Below, piece by piece: positions 1 through 5,381 of a stretch of 10,398 bases of DNA. Both the position numbers and the translations under genes were made by a program. The notes under the pieces are model-generated. The model ran no database searches. It saw nothing but the letters and a program-made list of their open reading frames with translations, and had not been told where the DNA came from. Position 1 is the first letter of the stretch. Each line of letters begins with the position of its first letter. Source of the stretch: Oscillospiraceae bacterium (GTDB lineage: Bacteria > Bacillota > Clostridia > Oscillospirales > Oscillospiraceae); NCBI GenBank assembly GCA_017409645.1, contig JAFQSI010000085.1:1-10398 (forward strand), read 5' to 3'.

Positions 1-660
1 GGCGTAGCCCAGCCGGGCACCGGCCATGGACCGGGACTTGGAGAAGGTCCGGACCACGATCAGGTTGTCATACTCTGCCATCAGGGGGTAGGCGCTCTCG
101 CCGCCGAAGTCCACATAGGCTTCATCAATGGCCACCACCGCGTCGGGATTGGTCTGCAGAATGCCCTCGATGTCAGAAAGGGAGATACTCAGACCCGTGG
201 GGGCGTTGGGATTGGCGATGACGATGAGCCTGTTCAGGCCGTGGTATTTCTTCGCATCCAGACTCAGGTCCTCCTCCAGGGGGATGACCGTGGCCGGAAT
301 GCCGCAGAATTCGGCGAAGACCGAGTAAAAGCCGTAGCTGATGTCCGGAAAGGCGGCACCCCGCTGGCCGTAGGCCAGGAAGAGGAAGTACAGCACCTCG
401 TCGGAGCCGTTGCCCACATAGATGTTTTCCGGCTTCAGGCCGTACAGGCCCGCCAGCTTCTCCTTGAGTACCTTGGCGGTGGGGTCGGAGTAAAGCCGCA
501 GGTCCTCCAGCTCGGCGGCATTCAGCGCCGCCAGCACCGAGGGTGCGGGGGGATAGGGATTTTCGTTGGTGTTGAGCTTGATGTAAGCCTTGTCCCGGGG
601 CTGTTCCCCGGGAACGTAGGCGGTCATGGCCTCAATGTTGGGATTCAGGAATATACTCAT
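1..660 (-). CDS. hisC: Histidinol-phosphate aminotransferase HisC (3' part beyond window)
   Basis: This PLP-dependent class I/II aminotransferase of the cytoplasm converts imidazole-acetol phosphate and glutamate to histidinol phosphate in histidine synthesis. The visible 220 residues are the N-terminal part of a family usually near 350. They show the substrate-binding segment KLNTNENPYPP (28-38), the YVGNGSDEVL cofactor segment (81-90), IANPNAPTG (149-156) with the PLP-contacting Asn, AIDEAYVDF (177-185) with the PLP-ring Asp179, and TFSKSRSMAG (205-214) with Lys208 as the predicted Schiff-base lysine. The ATG at 658-660 is preceded by GGAGGT at the right distance. The gene follows hisD in the his operon, but a 132-bp repeat separates them. 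The reading frame is intact to the window edge. Identification is strong. A HisC paralogue acting on aromatic amino acids is possible in principle, but the operon context argues for HisC. Confidence 0.95.
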   Translation of the reverse strand, partial: MSIFLNPNIEAMTAYVPGEQPRDKAYIKLNTNENPYPPAPSVLAALNAAELEDLRLYSDPTAKVLKEKLAGLYGLKPENIYVGNGSDEVLYFLFLAYGQRGAAFPDISYGFYSVFAEFCGIPATVIPLEEDLSLDAKKYHGLNRLIVIANPNAPTGLSISLSDIEGILQTNPDAVVAIDEAYVDFGGESAYPLMAEYDNLIVVRTFSKSRSMAGARLGYA

Positions 661-685
661 GGAATACCTCCATTCATTCGGGCAA

Positions 686-817
686 TGTAGGGGCGATCAT
701 CGATCGCCCGCGGATTTTCAAAGACAATCCGTCGCCGTCAGGCGAAAATATTGTATTTTCCTTCGGAAAATCCGAAATTCTGCGAATTTCGGCGGGCGAT
801 TAATGATCGCCCCTACA
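686..817. repeat. Structured intergenic repeat, copy 1 (MITE-like, 132 bp)
   Basis: Imperfect 24-bp terminal inverted repeats start TGTAGGGGCGATCAT at both ends (686-709 and 794-817, 22 of 24 identical). Each terminal repeat is itself a hairpin (GGGCGATC...GATCGCCC). Inside are further hairpins: TCGCC-GTCA-GGCGA (732-745), an ATTTTCC-TTC-GGAAAAT type stem near 752-768, and GAAATTC-TGC-GAATTTC near 770-786. Read on the minus strand, the order of these parts matches the copy at 6632-6774, so the two are members of one family in opposite orientation. No protein is encoded, so if mobile it would need a transposase supplied elsewhere. It lies inside the his operon, between hisD and hisC, and overlaps the end of hisD. 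No clear target-site duplication is visible. Confidence 0.85.
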
Positions 818-2089
818 GTTTATGCTGCGCACGAGTGCGCTGCGGGCATGAGCTTCCAGGCCCTCCTTCCGGGCAAACCGGGCCACGTCCTCGGCCACTG
901 CGTTCAATGCGTCGGGGGTGTAGTAGAGGAACTGGGACTTTTTCACGAAATCGTCCACGCCCAGGGGGCTGGAGAACCGGGCGGTGCCGGAGGTGGGCAG
1001 GGTGTGGTTAGGTCCGGCGAAGTAGTCGCCCAGGGCCTCCGGGCAGCTGCGGCCCAGGAACACGGAGCCTGCGTTGCGGATGGAATCGAGACAGGCGAAG
1101 GGATCGTCCACCATCAGCTCCAGGTGCTCCGGAGCAAGCTGGTTTGCGATGTCGATGCCGACCATCAGCGTTTCCGCCACGATGATCATGCCGTTGCTGT
1201 CCACGCTTGCCCGGGCGATGTCCCGGCGGGGCAGGGCTTCGAGCTGAACCTCCAGCTCTGTCTGGACGGCCTTCGCCAGGGCCATGGACTCGGTGACCAG
1301 CACGGCGGTGGCGTTGCGGTCGTGCTCCGCCTGGCTGAGCAGATCGGCGGCGACGACTTTCGCGTCGCTCTTTCCGTCGGCCAGGACCAGGATCTCACTG
1401 GGACCCGCGATCATGTCGATGGCCACCATGCCGAAGACCTGCTTCTTGGCTTCGGCAACGAAGGCGTTGCCGGGTCCGACGATCTTGTCCACCTTGGGCA
1501 CGGTCTGGGTGCCGTAGGCCAGGGCCGCCACAGCCTGGGCGCCGCCCATTTTGAAAATGTCGGTGACGCCGGCGATCTTGGCCGCCGCCAGAATGGCGGG
1601 GTTGATCTTCCCATCCGCGCCGGGGGGCGTGGCCATGACGATCTTGTCGCAGCCGGCGATCTTGGCGGGGATGGCGTCCATGAGGACGGTGGAGGGATAG
1701 GCGGCGGTGCCGCCGGGGACATACAGGCCCACCCGCTCGATGGGGGTGATCCGCTGGCCCAGGACCACGCCGCTGCGGGGGGTCAGGACCAGGCTCTGGC
1801 GGACCTGGGCGGTGTGGAATTCCCGGATATTCGCGGCGGCTTTGCTCAGGACTTCCAAAAATTCCGGCTCCACCGCCCGGAAGGCTTCCTCGATCTCCGC
1901 CTCCGTGACGGCGAGGCTGGCAATATCACAGCGGTCAAAGCGGCGGGTGTATTCCAGCACGGCCTCGTCGCCCCGCTTTTTTACATCGGCCAGGATGGCG
2001 GCCACAGGCTCCTCCACCCGGGAGATGGGCGTCTCCCGCTGGAAGATCTCCGCGGGGTCCACCTGACTGTATTCATAAATTCGGATCAT
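800..2089 (-). CDS. hisD: Histidinol dehydrogenase HisD
   Basis: This zinc enzyme makes the last two oxidations of histidine synthesis, histidinol to histidinal to histidine, with NAD+. The 429 residues are the normal family length. Expected motifs are present in order: GLYVPGGTAAYPST (121-134), VGPGNAFV (204-211), the zinc ligands Gln253 and His256 in SQAEHD, the catalytic pair Glu321-His322 in LAPEHLE, Asp355 in GDYFAGPNH, and the C-terminal zinc ligand His414 in LEAHARS. The start codon overlaps the hisG stop by 4 bp (ATGA), which suggests translational coupling. The C-terminus is odd: the last five codons (CRGDH) and the TAA stop lie inside the terminal repeat of the adjacent 132-bp element. 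The tail therefore looks like host coding sequence extended by the repeat. All catalytic residues lie upstream of it, so activity should be kept. Confidence 0.97.
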   Translation of the reverse strand: MIRIYEYSQVDPAEIFQRETPISRVEEPVAAILADVKKRGDEAVLEYTRRFDRCDIASLAVTEAEIEEAFRAVEPEFLEVLSKAAANIREFHTAQVRQSLVLTPRSGVVLGQRITPIERVGLYVPGGTAAYPSTVLMDAIPAKIAGCDKIVMATPPGADGKINPAILAAAKIAGVTDIFKMGGAQAVAALAYGTQTVPKVDKIVGPGNAFVAEAKKQVFGMVAIDMIAGPSEILVLADGKSDAKVVAADLLSQAEHDRNATAVLVTESMALAKAVQTELEVQLEALPRRDIARASVDSNGMIIVAETLMVGIDIANQLAPEHLELMVDDPFACLDSIRNAGSVFLGRSCPEALGDYFAGPNHTLPTSGTARFSSPLGVDDFVKKSQFLYYTPDALNAVAEDVARFARKEGLEAHARSALVRSINCRGDH

Positions 2090-2712
2090 AGCTGTTCCTC
2101 CAGCCTACGGACCAGGGTCCGGATGGCGTCGTATTGAAATTGGTAGGCCGCCTGATTGGCGATCAGCCGGGCCGAGATGGGGACGATGGTCTGAAGGACC
2201 TCCAGGTCGTTCTCCTTCAGGGTCTTGCCCGTCTCCACGATATCCACGATGACATCCGAAAGCCCCAGGATGGGGGCGATCTCGATGGAGCCGTTGAGCT
2301 TGATGATGTCGATGTCCCGGCCCAGACCGGCGTAGTATTTTGCGGCGATGTGGGGGAATTTCGTGGCGATGCGCAGGGGGCGGCCGGGTTTTTCCCGGAA
2401 ATCCCTGGGGCCCGCCACCGCCATACGGCATTTGCCCAGCCCCAGGTCCAGAAGCTCATAGACCTCCGGGCGGTACTCCAGCAGAATGTCCTTGCCCGCG
2501 ATGCCCAGATCGGCTGCGCCCCGCTCCACATAGATGGCAACGTCCGAGGGCTTGACCCAGAAATAGCGGACGCCCTTCTCCGGGTTATCGAAGATCAGCT
2601 TCCGGCCGGGGTCCTCGATGGCGGGGCACTCGTAGCCGGCCTTTTTCAGCAGGGCGTAGACCTTCTCGCCCAGACGGCCCTTGGGCAGGGCGATGTTCAG
2701 CATCTCAGTCAA
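2086..2712 (-). CDS. hisG: ATP phosphoribosyltransferase catalytic subunit HisG, short form
   Basis: HisG joins ATP and PRPP to give phosphoribosyl-ATP, the first and committed step of histidine synthesis. At 208 residues this is the short form, which lacks the C-terminal regulatory domain and works as a complex with HisZ, encoded immediately upstream. It shows the N-terminal IALPKGRL (7-14), the DLGIAGKDIL segment (68-77), and the PRPP-binding region VDIVETGKTLKENDL (156-170). Start choice: the TTG at 2712-2710 has GGAGGT (2726-2721) 8 nt upstream, whereas the nearby ATG at 2703-2701 would sit 17 nt away. I therefore prefer the TTG start, which overlaps the end of hisZ by 8 bp. The ATG alternative would remove three residues. 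The stop overlaps the hisD start. Confidence 0.96.
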   Translation of the reverse strand: MTEMLNIALPKGRLGEKVYALLKKAGYECPAIEDPGRKLIFDNPEKGVRYFWVKPSDVAIYVERGAADLGIAGKDILLEYRPEVYELLDLGLGKCRMAVAGPRDFREKPGRPLRIATKFPHIAAKYYAGLGRDIDIIKLNGSIEIAPILGLSDVIVDIVETGKTLKENDLEVLQTIVPISARLIANQAAYQFQYDAIRTLVRRLEEQL

Positions 2713-3739
2713 GGTAACGCACCTCCCCGTTTTCCAGCCTTGCTTCCCGCTTCCAGGTCCGCTGGGCGGGCCTTGCTCTTGCGGTCAGCACCGTGCCGTC
2801 CATGCGCTCCACCGCCGCCAGGACCCGGGCGGGGTCCTCGTCGGCGTACAGCAGCAGGGTATCCACATCCCAGCCGCCCTCCTCCTCGGCCAGCCGGTCC
2901 AGCTGGTCTAAGTACAGGGCGAAGCCGATGGCCCGGGCGTTCTTGCCCATATGCTCCAGCAGCCGGTCGTACTGTCCGCCGGAGAGGACGGAGTCGGGCA
3001 CGCCCTTTGCATAGCCCTTGAAAACCAGGCCGGAATAATACTTCATGTCGTTGCCCAGGGAGAAATCCAGCCGGACCTGGGCCGGGTCCAGCAGGCCGGT
3101 GATCTGCCGCAGCTCGGACCAGGCTTCGTTCTCGATGCCCAGCTGCTCCAGATCGGCGATGGTCCGGGCCCGGAGGAGGGCCACCGGCAGCGTCTCATCC
3201 GCCCCGTGGAGCTGGCACAGGGCCCGCAGCTCCTGCTCCCGCTTCTGGCGCAGACAGTCCAGCGCCTGCTTCCGGGCCTTCTCAGGCAGTCCGCTCTGGT
3301 CCAGTGCATGGCGGATCAGGCCCACATGGCTCAGGCTCAGGATGGTCCCCACGGGAATGGCCGCCAGGCACCGGGCCGCGATGGTCACGACCTCGGCCAC
3401 CTCATAGCTGCCCACATCGCCCACACATTCCAGGCCCGCCTGTAAGATCTCCCTGAAATCCCCGGTGTCCCGGTCCATCCGGTAGACGTTCTCCCGGTAG
3501 TGGACCTTGCGCACCGCGCCGGGGGCCTCCGGGGCGTTTTTGATGATGGACAGCGTCACATCGGGCTTCATGGCGAGGAGTCTGCCGTCCTTGCCGGAGA
3601 AGGTGATGACCCGGTCCGACTGCAGAAAGTCCTTGTTGCGTACATATAATTCGTATTCCTCGAACCGGCTCATCTTGTAGGGGGCGTAGCCGTGCTTGCG
3701 GCACAGCTCCCGGAGCCGGTCTTCAATCCGTCGTCTCAT
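2705..3739 (-). CDS. hisZ: ATP phosphoribosyltransferase regulatory subunit HisZ
   Basis: HisZ is a paralogue of the catalytic core of histidyl-tRNA synthetase. It is not an aminoacylating enzyme; it activates short HisG and carries histidine feedback control. The 344 residues show the class II synthetase-like motifs: a motif-2-like region around RENVYRMD (82-89) and FREILQAGLECVG (95-107), and LSGGQYDRLL (252-261), with KPDVTLSIIKN (58-68) near the N-terminus. The length fits a synthetase core with a short C-terminal extension and no full anticodon-binding domain. The adjacent short-form hisG distinguishes it from a true hisS. Its ATG (3739-3737) overlaps the end of the yerC-like gene by 17 bp and has GGAGGG upstream. 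The 3' end overlaps hisG. Confidence 0.94.
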   Translation of the reverse strand: MRRRIEDRLRELCRKHGYAPYKMSRFEEYELYVRNKDFLQSDRVITFSGKDGRLLAMKPDVTLSIIKNAPEAPGAVRKVHYRENVYRMDRDTGDFREILQAGLECVGDVGSYEVAEVVTIAARCLAAIPVGTILSLSHVGLIRHALDQSGLPEKARKQALDCLRQKREQELRALCQLHGADETLPVALLRARTIADLEQLGIENEAWSELRQITGLLDPAQVRLDFSLGNDMKYYSGLVFKGYAKGVPDSVLSGGQYDRLLEHMGKNARAIGFALYLDQLDRLAEEEGGWDVDTLLLYADEDPARVLAAVERMDGTVLTARARPAQRTWKREARLENGEVRYLD

Positions 3740-4028
3740 TGTCTTTTCCCTCCAGCCGGTCCAGGACCGTCTTGTAGCCCCCGTCGCCGTAGTTCAGGCA
3801 CTTGTTCACCCGGGAGATGGTGGCAGAGCTGACGCCGGTGTCCCGGTAGACCTCGTTGTAATTGCGGCCCTCGTAGAGCTGCTTCGCCACCTGCAGCCGC
3901 TGGGTCATGGCCTGCAGCTCCTTGATGGTGCAGATATCCGTGAAAAAGCGGTAGCACTCCTCCACGGAGCGCAGCTTCAGGATGCCCTCAAAGAGCTGAT
4001 CGGTGTCGGGGTTTCTCAGTTTGGTCAT
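3723..4028 (-). CDS. yerC: TrpR-related regulator, YerC/YecD family; probable repressor of the his operon
   Basis: This small cytoplasmic DNA-binding protein of 101 residues belongs to the TrpR-like YerC/YecD family. The family pattern is visible: an N-terminal helical part (LFEGILKLRSVEECYRFF), TIKELQAMTQRLQVAKQL (34-51), and a helix-turn-helix segment with NEVYRDTGVSSATISRVNKC (58-77). It is the first gene of the his operon and overlaps hisZ by 17 bp. The ATG at 4028-4026 follows AAGGAGGTG. From memory, comparative genomics has linked TrpR-family proteins of this type (called HisR) with his genes in Bacillota. Its position and the perfect dyad in its own promoter fit histidine-responsive autorepression. 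Family assignment is firm; ligand and target are inferred. Confidence 0.9.
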   Translation of the reverse strand: MTKLRNPDTDQLFEGILKLRSVEECYRFFTDICTIKELQAMTQRLQVAKQLYEGRNYNEVYRDTGVSSATISRVNKCLNYGDGGYKTVLDRLEGKDNETTD

Positions 4029-4058
4029 GGTTCGGCACCTCCTTGCTTGTTGGAGTGC

Positions 4059-4087
4059 ATTTTATCACTTTAGCGTGCTAAAGTCAA
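4059..4087 (-). promoter_or_regulatory. Sigma-A promoter of the his operon
   Basis: On the minus strand, -35 TTGACT (4087-4082) and -10 TAAAAT (4064-4059) are separated by exactly 17 bp. Transcription should start near 4052, giving a leader of only about 24 nt before the regulator ATG. This leaves no room for a T-box or an attenuator, so control is probably at initiation. The operator palindrome occupies the whole spacer. Confidence 0.88.
4067..4084. promoter_or_regulatory. Candidate HisR/YerC operator (18-bp palindrome)
   Basis: ACTTTAGC-GT-GCTAAAGT is a dyad with two perfect 8-bp arms around a 2-bp centre. It lies between the -35 and -10 of the his promoter and overlaps the edge of the -35, so a bound dimer would exclude RNA polymerase. 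The first gene downstream encodes a TrpR-family protein, which makes it the natural ligand. Binding is inferred, not shown. Confidence 0.8.
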
Positions 4088-4272
4088 TAGCCCGTATCAC
4101 CTTTATCCAAACCGCCGAAGTTTCCTTTTTTCGGAAGGATTTTTTCGTACAAAATCATATGTACACAAATCGCGGACATTTATGTATAATAGACAACATC
4201 GGTATCCATAAATACATAAATTCATTGGGTTTTGACAAAACAATTCGCCGGAGATTTTACCTTCAGCCACCC
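4088..4272. other. AT-rich intergenic spacer between the divergent his and pro operons
   Basis: No credible gene is seen here. Lines 4141-4260 are about 30-33% GC by my count, while the flanking genes look far more GC-rich. The stretch holds a candidate rightward promoter (4162-4190), a perfect -35-like TTGACA at 4232-4237 with only a poor -10 17 bp downstream, an 18-bp dyad GTACA-N8-TGTAC (4147-4164), and a 10-bp inverted repeat (4178-4187 and 4212-4221). The full gene-free gap runs from 4029 to 4610, and its right half is the 234-bp repeat. Confidence 0.6.
4162..4190 (+). promoter_or_regulatory. Candidate promoter for proBA
   Basis: A perfect TATAAT (4185-4190) follows TACACA (4162-4167, 4 of 6 to TTGACA) after 17 bp. 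It would start a transcript near 4197 with a leader of about 410 nt before proB, running through the whole 234-bp inverted repeat. I saw no better promoter between the repeat and proB, although a weak one could lie there. The dyad GTACA-N8-TGTAC overlaps the -35. Confidence 0.5.
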
Positions 4273-4506
4273 CGTACTGCTGCCGCCTTCGGCGGTGCCC
4301 CACATCAGTCATGGCCGCCTTTGGGGCGTCCATGACAGCTTCTCCCCGAGGGGAGAAGCCTTGTCCCGCATCTACAATTGTACGTTTTACAGAACCGGGT
4401 GAAAATCTCCACCAAAGGCTTCTCCCTTGAGGGAGAAGCTGTCATGAAATCGCCCAAAGCGATTTCATGACTGATGTGGGTGACCGCCGTCAGGCGGCGC
4501 AGTACG
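4273..4506. repeat. 234-bp long inverted repeat built of nested hairpins (MITE-like)
   Basis: Two arms of about 90 bp (4273-4362 and 4415-4506) are inverted copies of each other around a central part of about 50 bp. Both ends begin CGTACTGC. Read outside-in, each arm contains a GCCGCC/GGCGGT hairpin, the conserved block CCCACATCAGTCATG, a hairpin starting at that CATG and closing at CATGACAGC, then the hairpin GCTTCTCCC-N4-GGGAGAAGC. The differences between arms fall mainly in stems and loops and mostly keep the pairing. It has no coding capacity. It belongs to a different family from the 686-817 and 6632-6774 elements but carries the same CGCCGTCAGGCG hairpin (core of 4484-4497). Similar palindromic repeats are, to my recollection, common in gut Clostridia. 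Confidence 0.85.
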
Positions 4507-4610
4507 CACTTCCAATTCCATGAAACCTTCCGGTGAATCGGTACAAACCTCATGGACCGCGAGGGGCATCCCTGCAAAAGCATTTTCTTACATCGAAAGG
4601 AGGAATCTCC

Positions 4611-5381
4611 ATGCGCATCGTCATCAAACTGGGCACCTCCACCCTGACCCACGCCACCGGGCACTTAAACATCCGGCGGGTAGAGCAGCTGGCGAAGGTG
4701 ATCTCCGATATCAAAAATGCGGGCCATCAGGTGATCCTGGTGTCCTCCGGCGCCATCGGCATGGGCGTGGGCAAGCTGGGGCTGCGCTGCCGTCCCACCG
4801 ACATCCCCACCAAGCAGGCCGCCGCCGCCGTGGGCCAGTGTGAGCTGATGTATATCTACGACAAGCTCTTCGGCGACTACCACCACACCGTGGCCCAGCT
4901 GCTGATCACCGGCGACGACGTGAAAAACGAGCAGCGCCATCAGAATTTCAGCAACACCCTGGGCAGGCTCCTGGAGCTGGGGGCCCTGCCCATCCTGAAC
5001 GAAAATGACACCGTGGCCACCGAGGAGCTGGTCATCGGCGACAACGACACCCTGGCCGCCATCGTGGCCGAGAGCGTCCGGGCGGATCTGCTGATCCTGC
5101 TTTCCGACATTGACGGCCTGTACACCGCCGATCCCCATAAGGATCCGGACGCGCAGCTCATCACCCATGTCCGGCAGTTGGATGAGCGCATCTACGCCCT
5201 GGCGGGGGTCAGCGCCTCGGCCCAGGGCACCGGCGGCATGGTGACCAAGCTCCAGGCGGCGAAGATCTGCATGGCCTGCGGGTGCGCCATGGTCATCGCC
5301 AACGGCCGGAATCCGGACGATCTTTACGACATCCTCGACGGCAAGCCCGTCGGCACTTTATTTGGGGAGGTAACACGATGA
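4611..5381 (+). CDS. proB: Glutamate 5-kinase ProB, short form without PUA domain
   Basis: ProB phosphorylates glutamate with ATP to glutamyl 5-phosphate, the first step of proline synthesis. The 256-residue protein is only the amino acid kinase domain; the C-terminal PUA domain of longer ProB proteins (about 365 residues) is absent. Motifs are KLGTSTL (6-12), the glycine-rich VSSGAIGMG (44-52), LLITGDD (97-103), LPILNENDTVATEE (126-139), GDNDTLAAIVAE (143-154), LLSDIDGLYTADP (163-175) and GTGGMVTKLQAAK (206-218). The ATG at 4611 has a strong AAAGGAGG (4596-4603). The frame is open further upstream, but those starts lack a site and run back toward the repeat. The stop overlaps proA by 4 bp (ATGA). 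Loss of PUA may alter proline feedback; that is inference. Confidence 0.95.
   Translation: MRIVIKLGTSTLTHATGHLNIRRVEQLAKVISDIKNAGHQVILVSSGAIGMGVGKLGLRCRPTDIPTKQAAAAVGQCELMYIYDKLFGDYHHTVAQLLITGDDVKNEQRHQNFSNTLGRLLELGALPILNENDTVATEELVIGDNDTLAAIVAESVRADLLILLSDIDGLYTADPHKDPDAQLITHVRQLDERIYALAGVSASAQGTGGMVTKLQAAKICMACGCAMVIANGRNPDDLYDILDGKPVGTLFGEVTR

Noticed and set aside
626..2137. 503-residue open frame on the plus strand opposite hisD
   Set aside because: It is antisense to a fully recognisable hisD, is Gly/His/Asp-rich in the manner of a shadow frame in GC-rich DNA, and has no known motif.
4029..4058. T-box or histidine attenuator ahead of the his operon
   Set aside because: The predicted leader is only about 24 nt, with no His-codon run or alternative hairpins.
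4108..4145. Possible terminator (CCGAA...TTCGG with T runs)
   Set aside because: The stem is only about 5 bp, T runs lie in both loop and tail, and no gene needs a terminator there.
4003..4335. Small open frames on both strands in the his-pro spacer
   Set aside because: They cross the promoters and the inverted repeat, lack ribosome binding sites, and resemble no protein family.
4533..4610. Upstream extension of proB
   Set aside because: The frame is open, but the AAAGGAGG at 4596-4603 and the conserved N-terminus (VIKLGTS) fix the start at 4611.
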